From [Phialemoniopsis] sp. UDSM-2020 (lineage: Eukaryota > Ascomycota > Sordariomycetes > Thyridiales > Thyridiaceae): a stretch of 64,000 nucleotides of DNA. The translations under genes and the position numbers were made by a program. The stretch is from positions 3,162,001 through 3,226,000 of the forward strand of contig JAEILZ010000002.1 of NCBI GenBank assembly GCA_018873225.1. The letters run 5' to 3'. Under the pieces are notes generated by a model. That model was given only the letters and a program-made list of their open reading frames with translations, was not told the origin of the DNA and did not search any database. Numbering within the stretch: the first letter of the stretch is position 1; each line of letters opens with the position of its first letter. This document shows positions 45,140 to 56,391 of the stretch, one piece after another.

Positions 45140-46502
45140 TCTGGATCGCGAGTGTGATTTCGCCAGTGTTTCGGTTGTTGATGAGACCGATAGAGTGCGC
45201 AACCCTGCTCCTCCAGAGTTGCTTGCTTCAGAAGTGCGAGACAATACCCCTTATAAAGGTCTATCCGAGCAGCAAAGGTTTGCGATGCGTAGGGTCTCTG
45301 TCGGGAGTCGGGTCGCAAAGTTTGGACTTTGTCGTACCGCGTTTGCCAAACAGGCTTTTGTCGATCGTGGCCCGACCAGCTGTTTGTGCTTGTAGACACC
45401 CTATCCCAAGCAAGAAAGAGTCATATGCCTCCCGGCCGGTCTCGATTGGATCGTCGCTCGATTGCCGCTGCTGTTGCGCGGGCCGCCGCCAGGGTATTGC
45501 AGCGCTGCCACGTCGCGAGGGGTGGGCTAATTGGGCCGCGATGCTGTGTGCGAATGGGGTCTCCTGTCGTACTGTATCCAGATTGCGCACGCGCGTGGAT
45601 CTAGCAAAGAGCTGTCAAACGGGTCACGGCTGCCCAGGGCTGTCACCGCTTTTGCGTTTCGGAAACAAAGAAACAAAGTCTTTGGAAGATCTTATTGATT
45701 TTTGGACGAGGCGAGAGGAGGGGATCACCGAGGATCAGGTACAGGGATTCGCGCGGGACGGGCGGGCGTCGCGAGATCTGCCGCCTCTTTTAATTACTGA
45801 TGCGCCCAGACTTTGGCTGGTGGGATAACGTGAGCGACCGAATGCGACGGTGCACGCTTATGCAACGAGCGAAAGTCAATTCGTAAGAACCGCCGTTTGA
45901 GAGTCTGCAAGCCGGTCGATACCGTCGAAAGTGTAAAAGAGAGGAACAAAGAGCGCCAAGCAAGGCGGCTTCCAGGGATTAGAATTGGAATGCGGATGCA
46001 GAGGCATGCGGGCAGACGGACGGGCACGCATCTGCCAGGTTCTGGGACCCGGGAGTGCTGGCGTGGATAGTGGACCATGGATGGAATCAATCAATTGATT
46101 GATGCCTGTATTATCGCTGCTGATGAGGTGGCTGGGCGGCGGTGCCAAAATGCTGGTGGCGGGGGATTCATCCTCAAGACATCCCTGTCCAAACGTGCCA
46201 TTGTTCCTGTTTCTTTCTGGCTTGTGAAAGAGGCAAACGCGCTAAACTTGCAGGGATGGCCCATCTCGCTTTGAGATCGATCAACAGGAACGGCAGTGCA
46301 ACAGACAGATTGAGGTTGCAGCCCTGGAAGCTCCCGAGTAAATGGTGTATTTCATCTCTTCAGTAGGAGGAGGTAGCCTCCGGGAATCAAATACAAAGTG
46401 CAAACCCATTGATCCCATCTAATTTAATGAACAGAACAAAAAGCCCGCCGCCTAGAAAATGCTTTCATCAATCAGAGAAACATCGCATCACCATCTGCAC
46501 CA
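45140..46502. other. Intergenic spacer with a perfect palindrome
   Basis: This is the promoter of the membrane-protein gene on one side and the 3' flank of arginase on the other. An 18-bp perfect palindrome lies at 46086-46103. A 224-codon open frame at 45154-45828 on the plus strand lacks any recognisable protein character. Confidence 0.5.
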
Positions 46503-47599
46503 TCACAGCAAGCTCTCCCCGAGCGCGCACCTGACAAGCGAGCAGCCCGCCCGCACCGTCTCGCGCGCGCCGCTCTCGATCTCGGGCGCCAGGCTCGGGT
46601 TGACCTCGACGAGGTCGACAGCGACGAGGCTGCCCGTCTCGTGCACGCACTCGCAGATGTAATCGCCCTCGCGCAGCGTCAGGCCTCCCCTCACGGGCGT
46701 CCCCGTCGACGGCGCCCACTGGGGGTCCAGCGCGTCGACGTCGAAGGACAGGTGGATCGGCGTGTCGCTCCCGATGTGCGCGAGCGCCATCTCGACGACG
46801 CGCCCGATGCCGTGCCGGTCGACGTCGAACATGCTGAACGCCTTGATGCCGTGCTGCCGCAGGAGCTTCTTCTCGGCGGCGTCGACGTCGCGCAGGCCGA
46901 TGTACACGAGCTTCTTGACGCTGAGCATGTTCTCGGGCCGCAGCCAGCCGAAATACTCCTCCTTGTCCTCGGTCGCGAGCCCGGTCACAAAGGCCAGCGG
47001 CATGCCGTGGATGTTGCCGCTGTCGGACATCTCGGGCGTGTTGATGTCGGCGTGGGCATCGACCCAGATTACGGCGATCTCGCGGCCCAGCCTCTCGCGC
47101 GTGGCCTTTGCCGACCCGGCGATCGTGCCGATGGCCACGGAGTGGTCGCCTCCGAGCGTCAGCACCATGCGGCCCTCACGCGCCTGTTCGTAGACCTGGT
47201 CGGCGATGCGCCGCGTCACGGCCGAGACCGCCTTCGGGTTCTTCATGCCGCGGTAGTCCGGGTCGTCCTTGGGCGCGAGCGCCGTGTAGTTGTGCACCTC
47301 GTCGTGCCCGTGCAGCTTGTAGCCGAGCTCGTCGCGCAGCTGGGTAAGCAGACCTGCCTCGATGAGGGCCGACGGTGCGGCATCGACGCCGGCTTTACGC
47401 TGGATGTGCATGCCGTGTTAGTAGTGGCCAATCCTAACAAACCCGTAGGGTGCGGAATAAACCCCGTCTGTAGAGTGATGCTTACCTGGCCGCCTGAGAA
47501 ACCTACGGCAACGACGCCGAGGTCCTCTGGGTGTGGGAGAAACTTTGACTTGACCATGGAGGTGAAGGGCGTCTCCTGGTGAGCTCCGTTGGTAGCCAT
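46503..47599 (-). CDS. Arginase
   Basis: Two exons (47599-47486 and 47399-46503) give 336 residues. The enzyme hydrolyses L-arginine to ornithine and urea, in the cytosol. The binuclear manganese site is complete: GGDHSVAIG, WVDAHADINTP, and LSFDVDALDPQWAPSTGTP. The N terminus reads LGVVAVGFSGGQ and joins across the intron to RKAGVDAAPSALI, as expected for this family (agaA/CAR1 type). The NIHGMPLA segment lines the substrate pocket. Coding GC is very high. Confidence 0.95.
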
Positions 47600-49528
47600 G
47601 TTTGGTAGGGGTCCGAGCAGCTAAGCTGTCCGAACAGGTGATGATAAGGAAGTATCAAGCTCTAAAAGGGTGAAGCGAAAGGTTGCCAAAAGTCAGCACA
47701 AATGATTTGTCAAATGACACCACGAAGGGCGAGTCTGTATGAAAGCATCGCTCCGAGAGGAGGTTATAAGGAATTTGCAAAAACAGATGCCACGATCAAA
47801 GATATGAAAGAAAAATGTCGATGGCATAAGTCATGTCGTCGGCAAAGCTTTCCTTATCTCGGACAGAGATACAAAGAAATGGTGTAAATGGTAGTGGGAA
47901 TGAAACCCCATGTGGTGGAGTCTTACCGGTGCTTGCCGATAGGGAATGCAGGGAGAGTGTGTGTAGTAGAGTAGTGGTGGTCGTCGGTTTTGACTCGAGC
48001 AGCAGCTGGATCGCTGGCACGGTAGATCTGGCTCTAGGTAGAGAAAGGAAAAGACTCTTGGGACTTGGGACGTTAGAATGGCAAGGCTAGCCTCTATGTG
48101 GCAGGTTCAACAAGATCTGTTACGAAGGAAATGCCGAGAAGGGACAAGTCAAAAAGACAGAATCTGGAGAAGATGGCAAGAAGAAAAGGAAAGACATTTA
48201 TATATCTATCTTCATCTTCGCCCTCCCCTCCATGTTGCTCCCTCCATCGATCCGCCTTCATCCTATTCCATGCTTTGTCTCATTTTTTCCCACTCGAGAA
48301 GAGCGCAGCTGACCACTCGTTCGTTCCGACCGATTCAACCCGGCGTTACGAGGCCGGAGGGCAGGGTGGAAAAGCGCGCAGGCTATGCCGTTAAGTGAAG
48401 GTGTCAGCGAGGGTTTTCCTGAGCTTTACCTCCAAGTGTTAGACTGGGATTTGGAGCATCGCAGTCCTTGCCGTTAAGTGTTAGACCAGTTTCGTCGGCG
48501 ACGCAGTCTCTCGCCCAGTCTAACACTTAGAGGTAAAGGATGACGGGGCGGTGGGTGGAATGGCGGATATTGGCCCAGTCCCAGAAGGGCCGCAGAGAGC
48601 CGAGCGTACCCACCACGACGACTCGAGCTCCGTCTGGTCTTAGGTAACAAAAACCGCCGCCAGGCCTTTACAGGAAACATGGTCGCTATCCATTGGGTCT
48701 GGATCTCTTGACTGTGGGAGCGCACTGCCGTCCTGTGTGAGGTCACCAAGCGTGTTCCTTTGCCATGTGATTGCTCTGTGACCTAATGCAAGGGGGGACG
48801 GAGATCCTCAATCACGTAGAACAATGCAGACAGTCGAATGATTCAACCAGACGTGTACAAATCTGCAAGTCTTATCAGTAAGCCACCATGGCACCTCTGC
48901 AGACTCGGCTTATCAGTGATACATGTACCAGCCAGAAAGTCCAGAGGGTTTTTTATCGACTTCACAGAGGAGAGAGGAACTCTTTCATGTATCAATTGTT
49001 ATATGTATTTCGTCAGAGAAAACTTGATTATGGTATCTTTGAAATAATGGCGATAACTGTTACTGTGCCGGACCAAGAAATAATTGCTGCGCGCCGGAAC
49101 GCAGTCTTTTGTGCTCGCTTGCTCGCAATCGGCCAGGAGACCAGATCTACAGATCTGCCTCCGGCCATGTCGTCGCCAGGGCATCTTTCGCTATGTTCGA
49201 GTATGTTGCGCGCGATATGTTTTGTGGCAACAACCATCTTCAAAGACCAAATGAACGCGCCAGAACTCCAGGCCTTTTGTGTGCCAAATATGCTACATCT
49301 TTCTTGCTCGTGCCGTGTATTCGATGTTGTGTTGTCTTTCATTGACTGGGTGTGGATGGTATGCGTGTCTTGTGTATCTGCAGGTTGGCCGATAGTTTCG
49401 GCGTACCATGGAACCGGTGCAAGCGAGCGATTGGCCGCCTCCACTGGTTGGGGCTTGGCTTCTGGAGGATGAAAGGGAGGCCACGACGCGCGCCGTCGCG
49501 CGATACACGGCCCCTTAGCTTTCACCAC
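47600..49528. repeat. Intergenic spacer containing an inverted repeat
   Basis: This 1.9-kb spacer contains a 115-bp structure at 48424-48538 with 25-bp inverted arms differing at one base (left arm begins CTTTACCTCCAAG, right arm ends AGAGGTAAAG). The phrase TGCCGTTAAGTG occurs at 48386-48397 and 48469-48480. No gene was recognised elsewhere in the spacer. Confidence 0.55.
48424..48538. repeat. Inverted repeat with 25-bp arms
   Basis: Arms 48424-48448 and 48514-48538 are reverse complements with one mismatch and are separated by 65 bases. The loop itself holds AAGTGTTAGAC (near 48475) as a direct copy of part of the left arm. No clear target-site duplication was seen at the ends. It could be a MITE-like remnant, a hairpin or a regulatory structure. 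Confidence 0.6.
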
Positions 49529-51517
49529 CTACAAATCCTCGACGAAGCCCATGTTGTCTCTCCTGGGGTCCGATACCCTCGCATACTCGAGGAGCAGGCG
49601 CAGGACGTAGACTTGCATGTCCTCCTTGCGCAGCACCTTCTCGGCCCACGCCTTTCCATCACTCGCGATCTTCTCGGCGGCCGCGTCGTGGCCCGGCGCG
49701 CCCTTGCCGTAGCCGATGAAGTACTCCATGATGCCGTACCAGTCGCTGAAGCGGCTGTCCATGGGCACAAAGTGCTTCCAGGCCATCAGCCGGCTGTCGT
49801 GCCACTCGCGCCAGAGCGTGGCCTTGATGGGCAGACTCGTGCTGCGAAGGAAGCCGAGGTAGCGGCCGCTGAAGCTGTTGCCGTCGATGTCGGGCAGGTA
49901 TTTGTACTTGAATTGCTCCGCCATCTTCATGCCCTTTTGGACTTCAAAGTAATGGCTCGTGTAGTTGCATTGGCCGTGCTCAGTTTCGTACAGGCACATC
50001 AGATCGACGAAAGCCACGTCCCCCCATTGATTGACCCATTCGCCGAGCTTTCCGTCGGACTGCGCCTGGAGCCCGTACGACTCGCTGGGCAGCGCGAAGT
50101 TCTCGGGCGCGGCGCTCCAGTCCTCCGCCCGCGCAATCTTGGAGCCGTTGTTCATCGATACGAAACGGTGCCTCTGGAAGCCCTTCCAGTTCGTTTCCCT
50201 ATTCTTCCCGCCAGTAGCGACTCCACGCCAGATGACCTTATCATCCTTCTGGTTCCATGGCACGCCATGGTCGTCTCCGCCTGTGAACCGCTCCTCCTCG
50301 TTCCAATACATGGGTGCTGGTAGAAGAATCTCGTTGTTCACGGCCAGCTTGCTGCCTCCAAACATGGGGAACAGCAACTTGGTTGCAGAGACCGAGAGCG
50401 GCTCAATGAAGATACCTTCGAGGGTCTGTAGATCCGGCTGGTGGCAGAAATCGGTCGAGAGTGTGTAGTTCGAGACAAAGCCGTTCTCCATATGAAGCTT
50501 GCTGTAAGTATCGCTGATCTGGGGCGGGTGATCGAAGTCGGTGACCATGTCTGCCTTTCGCGCGCCAGACTCGGGAGGGCAACCGCGGCGAGCAATCTGC
50601 CAGTACGGCTCTGGAAGGGACGTCTGTCAGTTTCGGCCGCCTCTGCATCATCGCATTGCAAACTCACTTGTGTGCTCCCAGTTCTTCGGGGAAGTAATCG
50701 CAGTGCGGTCATCCCCCTCCCCAGGCTTGGGGAGTGGGTCAAACTTCGTGATTACGTCCTTCGGGTCGGGCATGCCCTTGGTCTTCTCGGCCTTGTTCAT
50801 GAGCTCGTTAATCTCTTCAAAGGGGACCACCAGCCGTGGCTCGTCCATGGCGTTGAGGGCCAGGTCCATGTCCGGAAGCAAGTGCTCGATGGTCTTGATC
50901 AGCTTGAGCCAGATCTGGGTCCAGAACCAGTCGCTGCCCGCCGTCGCCTCGCCCTTGCGAACGTTAATCGTCATCTCATAATCCCACGACTCCTTGCGGA
51001 TCTGTGCTGCGGGGACGGCCCAGAATGGCCCCAGGTCGTGGTAGATCTGGTCCCAGAACTCCTCCACGACGATGGCATTGTTGTCCTTGGCAAATTGGAA
51101 CCACGCGCTGAACCCGGGGGGCGGGTGCCGCCCACGGCGCTTGCGGTAGGCGGCGGCAGCCTCTGCCAGAGTCGTCGATTTCTTGGCGAGCAGGGCGTCG
51201 AAGTCCTTGTCGGCGGCGCTGATCAGCGCATCGATGGGGTGGCTTCCCTTGGTGCTGGAGGCCCCGGAGGCCGGCTTCTGGTGGTCGACCGGGTGTTGCT
51301 GTGCCCCAGTGTTCCCAACTTGCGAACTTGACCCTTGGCTGGATTGCTTTTGGGGTTGTTGCGAGCTAGTCTGCCCTTGCGAGGGCAATCTTAGTGTCCC
51401 CAAGTCTGATGTCGATTGACTGAGGTAGTAGAAACAGAAGAGGATGATGGCGGCCGGTACGAGATAGCGCAAGAGAGCCGAGGGCCTCCGCGGAGGAAAT
51501 GCTGGTGAGCGCATCAT
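49529..51517 (-). CDS. GT90 (CAP10-like) glycosyltransferase, type II membrane protein
   Basis: Two exons (51517-50668 and 50610-49529) give 643 residues. A cytoplasmic start with basic residues is followed by one membrane anchor at about 16-34 (LLRYLVPAAIILFCFYYL). A Gln/Ser-rich stem comes next, then a large lumenal domain. The catalytic region fits family GT90, known from Cryptococcus Cap10/Cap64 and animal POGLUT: YWQIARRGCPPES, KVIWRGVATGGKNR, HRFVSMNN, and DIDGNSFSGRYLGFLRSTS with a terminal helix block (RKEDMQVYVLRLLLEYAR). Members transfer xylose or glucose to glycans or proteins in the Golgi. The fungal substrate is unknown. Confidence 0.9.
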
Positions 51518-54500
51518 TTGGACGAGACCTGATTAGACCATGGAAGAGTCCCTCGCAGTCCGATACCGAGGTTCGCGCCTGGCGAAATAACTCTGCAGTA
51601 AGGCCGGGAGATCAGAAGGTGAACATTTGAAGCAGCAGGAAAAATGCAGTTCTTGCCGCGGATCGCAAGGCAGATCGCAGAGATCAGGTCAATCTCTCCA
51701 GCCGGGAACCGCGCGGTTGATTTCCTTCCGCAGGTAGGATTTGGTACTGACATCAAATGCGGAAGGAACGGGAGAAACGGGCGGGACCAGACATACGCTC
51801 TAGGTAGTTATTGTAAAAGAAGCAGACCAGCAATAATGATATTGTGGCAATTCTCAAAGCCACCACCAAAATGCTCGATTAATTGACTGCGTGTAGAGCA
51901 AGCGACCCTGGCCGGGGGGAAGAGGCTCAGACTTTCGATTGTGACACGGCAAACGGCGTGTTTGAGCTCTCGCGCGCGTCGGGGGGATATGCGGTTTCGA
52001 TTGCTGGTGAGCCGTGGGGTTCGGCAACACAGTGTTACGCCTAACGCTGCATCGATTATGTACAAGCAAAAGAGGCGTTGAAAAGGCAAATAGGGACAAA
52101 GGAGTGACTGTGGACGGTCAAACGTCGCTTTCGAGGAGCATAAAGCAAGCTGAACCAGATTCAAGAATCAGAGAGAGGGAGAAGGGGTAGAAGAGAGAGG
52201 AACAAGGCAATAAGAAAAAAAGGTCCCGAAGGAACCCCCGCGAGGATGGATCGAGCGTAATAATAGGCTTGATGATCACTGGCGCCAGTACACCTTGCGC
52301 GCGCCCACGCAGGAGCAAGTCTTCCCAAAAAAAAATGAAGATGTGCCAAGATGGGTGGACCGGGAGGGGACAGGGGTGGAGGGCACCGCAATGGATGGTA
52401 GCGAAATAGGGGGTGGCCAATGGGCATTGACAGCGAAGGTGACGAGGAATCAAGAGTCAAATTAAAATGGACTGGCGATCTAGCTGATGCCCACATCTTT
52501 TCCATATGCAATCCTGGGTGGCAGCGAGATTGGCGCGCTGTATGCTTCAGGGGGATTCGTTGTATGCGCAGCCAGGCGGCCGACCAAGGATGGTCAAGAT
52601 CCCTTTTCATGTCCGCTGTCTGTGTGCATGTCGCCTTGTTACCGGGTGACCTTGGCACAAATCAAATAGGAGCTAATGTCCCGCTACAGAATCAGTGCAT
52701 GCATGAAGCATTTGCCTCGAAACAGCCATCTCAAAGTAAAGTCTTGAGGTATTCCCCCCCCCTCCCTCTCATAAGATCTTGGGAACTTGCCCACCCACTG
52801 GGTCCGGGAATCCAGGAACCCACAAGGTCTGACGCACCACCCCTTTGGTATTGGATGTGGAGGCACTTGAGGCTTGTGAGCGGTGCGGGGTGGAGTCGTC
52901 CTGGCCACTTCAAAACGGCGGCGGCTGATCTTGGAGGTTGCGAATTGAAATTCCTCACCAATGGCGGCGGCTGGGTGGTGCCTGTCGAGGGACCAGACAA
53001 AAGGGGCGCTTGTCCAATTGTGCTGGGTCCCAGCGTACCCAGGGCCAGGTCCATATCTGACAGCTACCCCGATTTGGGGCAACACAGTCAATGCCATGCA
53101 TTGATGGTGGACGGATGATGGAAGTCGGCCCCCGGACTCATCATCCATCATCCATCTTTTCTTTGAGGCGTCGTCAGCTTTAAGGAGGGGGTGGTCGAAG
53201 CAGACTCGGGAATCGTGTCCCAAATCTAAGACAAAGGCCTCTGGTTCCCGTACGCATCCGCGCTCCCGGTGCCATTTTTAGGGGGTTTCATTGTTCCTGT
53301 TCAAGCTACTCCCCAAGTAGGTTGTGCTGCCATTGATTAGCGCCGCACGACTTTTTCTAGCTCGTCCAACTTTCTTGTTCAAAAGGGCCGCCGTTGTTTT
53401 TGACTGGCGCTTCTGTTGGTGGGCACAAAGCCGCTGACGACACCGTTTTTGGGTCCATTCGATGCGCTAAATTTCAAACAATGCTTGGCATTCAATGTCA
53501 ACTCAGATATGCTTGTTTTTGACAATCTTCACAATCATCATTTCAGGTAGACTGTAGAAAGAACTAATTAACATTGATTATACTTCCGTTCCTGCACAAA
53601 GCACTAGTTTGAGAGTTACCAGAGTTTTGAACAGGGGAATTTCATAAGGGATGCTGAGCAAGACGGTAGATTGTCATGAAAAAAATACAAGCCCAACACA
53701 TGTTGAGATTTAAAAAGCCGCATGTGCATCACGGCATCGTCTTCACAAGATGGTTTTATCAAATAACTTTGTAGAGGCTGATATATTGACCATGTCTTAT
53801 CAAGTCATGGTTTCTCTCTCCTCATTCCATCTTCTTCTTAGGTGGCTTACATCTCGAGATTTTCATATGATGATAAGGCCGACAACGACGAGGCCGAATA
53901 TGACTTTCATTTACGCAGTAATTTTCATGCCCGATTTGTTAGGTGACTAGGAAATTGTATGGCGGATCTCAAGATACTGGTTTTTCTAACTCCAATGGCT
54001 GTTTAGCACTTTATATATCTTTTGAATCGTCCATTTCGCCATTGATGTATAATTCCTTTGAGGCTGTACAACAACTCGCACTTGACATAATTACCCACGC
54101 CGGGCGTACTCACTATGAAGCCGGGCACATGGGTGAGTGCTCTCAATTAGACTGGGCCGGCTGGTTGGCGGATGCTGTTCTAAAGATTGAAAACAGAACT
54201 CGATGATAAGGATACGCAGGAAAGAGATAGCTCTATTTTCTCATCATTCCCGTAAGTTATTTCAGCATCACTGCTGCTTACTGTACATGATTTATCTCCG
54301 TTGACCTTTGTTGACACGCAACAAGGCTTGCAGTGTCCATTATACTTTCTCAAGTTGCGTTTATTTTTTCTCGGCTTATTATCTTCGTGAATGAAAGACA
54401 CCACACTCATCGATGGGAACTACTTGACTGACGTTCCTTGTACGCAAACTGAAGTGCATTGAATTCAATTAAGCTTAGCACATAATTTCCTTGAAGTCCA

Positions 54501-55228
54501 GTGTATATGTAGACGTTCTTGGAGGCTTTACCAATAAGGTGTTATCAACAATTATTGATCCTGGAGCATATTATCAAGGTATTGGTCAACGTGTACAGAC
54601 TCAAAACTCTCAGCTCAGAATAGAAAATGCATGTCATATTGACAGGTCTCGATAACAAACAGGAAAATTAAGAGAATCACGTTGTTGTGTGGTTGGTTCT
54701 GCAGGGACCTCAATTTCTACAATATTGTTCCTTTTCGGCGATAAGATCAGTAAGGTGTAAGACGGCCGAAATGTCTCTGACACGGCCTCAACCAGGCGGA
54801 ACAGACATTGGATAGCGTGCCCAAAATAGGGACAAAATAGATGACTGCCGAAGCGGATCGTCCAAAGAAAACAAAAACAATCTATCAACGGCAAACAACG
54901 TGCCGTCCCATGATGTGATAGAAGTGAGGTATGCTGGTGGCAGATCATTATCATCGCGACGAAAAAGAAAAGCTTGGCACTTTAGTTCAACAGCACACAT
55001 GCCAGGCAGCACAGACCACCTAAGAATTTACCCCCACATCGGAAAATCCTCAGGGACCCCAAAGCCAATCAGAGCGCCAGACACTCGAGCTTTTCGGAAA
55101 AATTCCTTTTCAATTGAGAAAAAGTTCACGGCCAAAAGTGAAGCAGCCAAAAGCTTTTGCCCAGGTCCAGCAAGCAAAGCACAGCCAAACCTTCGGACAG
55201 CAGCTTCCGCGCACAACAAACACACAAC
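51518..55228. other. Long intergenic region, partly AT-rich
   Basis: About 3.7 kb without a supported gene, the longest in the window. 52400-53250 has long overlapping open frames on both strands without recognisable protein features. 53500-54900 is clearly AT-rich. The last few hundred bases are the promoter of Gar1, and the first belong to the GT90 gene. Confidence 0.5.
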
Positions 55229-56038
55229 ATGTCATTCAGAGGCCGCGGCGGCGGCGATCGCGGTGGAAGGGGTGGTTTCCGGGGTACGAGCACCTTTTTC
55301 TTCCTTCCTCTTCCTTGGGGGAATTTGCACGAATCACCTACCTGTGCCTGCTTTGGCGGCGGGCTGCAGCGAGAAGATGCAACAACAAGTTCTGGAACAT
55401 TCTGAGTGTACATGCGGCTAACACTCAGTTCTTTTGCAGGCGGCCGAGGAGGCTTCAACGCGCCCACGGGCCCCCCGGACCAAGTATTCGAGATGGGCGA
55501 GTTCCAGCACGCCGTCGAGGGCGAGATGCTGTGCCGCTCCGTCAACGTCAAGGTCCCCTACTTCAACGCGCCCATCTACCTCGAGAACAAGGTGCCCATC
55601 GGCAAGGTCGACGAGATCCTCGGCCCCATCAACCAGGTCTACTTCACCGTCAAGCCCCAGGAGGGCATCGTCGCCACGAGCTTCAAGGCCGGCGACAAGG
55701 TCTACATCGGCGGCGACAAGCTCCTGCCCCTCGAGCGCTTCCTGCCCAAGCCCAAGGTCCTCGGCGAGAAGAAGGTCAAGAAGCCCGGCGGCATGGGCGG
55801 CCGTGGTGGTGGCCGTGGTGGCCCCCGCGGCGGTGCTCGCGGTGGCGGTAGGGGTGGCTTCGGTGGTCGTGGCGGAGGCGGCTTCGGCGGTGGCCGTGGT
55901 GGCGGTGGTTTCTCGAGGGGTGGCGGCCGTGGTGGCTCCTTTGGCGGCGGCCGCGGTGGTGGTGGTTTCGGCGGCGGTCGGGGAGTTGGTGGCCGCGGTG
56001 GCAGCGGTGGCTTCTCAAGGGGCCGTGGAAGATTCTAA
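55229..56038 (+). CDS. GAR1: H/ACA snoRNP protein Gar1
   Basis: Two exons (55229-55283 and 55440-56038) give 217 residues. Gar1 is a core protein of box H/ACA ribonucleoproteins that guide pseudouridylation of rRNA, in the nucleolus. A short RGG start ([18 protein letters not shown]) is split by a 156-bp intron. The conserved core then follows ([69 protein letters not shown]). The C-terminal 80 residues are an RGG/GGRGG glycine-arginine-rich tail, as in the yeast protein. The intron is much longer than others in the window. Confidence 0.96.
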
Positions 56039-56391
56039 AGGGAGTGAGAAAAAAGAATTGGATGTTTCTGTATGTCATACCCGGTGTGGGGTTTACATGA
56101 TCCCGTCCATGGGCGGTAGGCGTTTCGGATGGCAATGCTCTTTTTTTCGGCTCAAGCAGATGGAAAATTTTACGTTATTACAAAGTACAAGCACACTCGA
56201 CCCCAGTGGTAAGATTTAAATTTGAATGACTGCTTTGACGAGGGAACTCGAACAAGTGGGCTGGGAGAACATGTAGAACGGAGAAATGGGTATCTTGTCT
56301 ATTGTTTAAAAATCTATGTCTAGAGTGGTATGCTCATGCTGCCGCCCGTTTACAGTGCTATACACGTCTCAATCGCTCATCGAGACACAAC
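56039..56391. other. Convergent spacer
   Basis: This holds the 3' flanks of GAR1 and of the mitochondrial transcription factor gene. No other feature was recognised. Confidence 0.5.

Noticed and set aside
45154..45828. 224-codon open frame on the plus strand
   Set aside because: It overlaps the first exon and promoter of the four-helix protein gene on the opposite strand and reads as low-information Arg/Ser/Cys-rich sequence.
46641..47582. 313-codon antisense frame over arginase
   Set aside because: It is a shadow of high third-position GC in the arginase gene; no motif of its own.
49352..50323. 323-codon plus-strand frame over the GT90 gene
   Set aside because: Shadow of the glycosyltransferase on the other strand.
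52420..53118. 232-codon open frame on the plus strand
   Set aside because: A 179-codon frame overlaps on the other strand, composition is not protein-like, no domain or promoter context was seen, and it lies in a GC-richer spacer where long chance frames are common.
53103..53156. Inverted GATGG/CATCC-rich stretch
   Set aside because: Simple CATCATC repetition explains it; the arms pair poorly.
55796..56030. Dense GGC/GGT repeats as a CRISPR-like or satellite array
   Set aside because: They encode the RGG tail of Gar1 and have no spacers of constant length.
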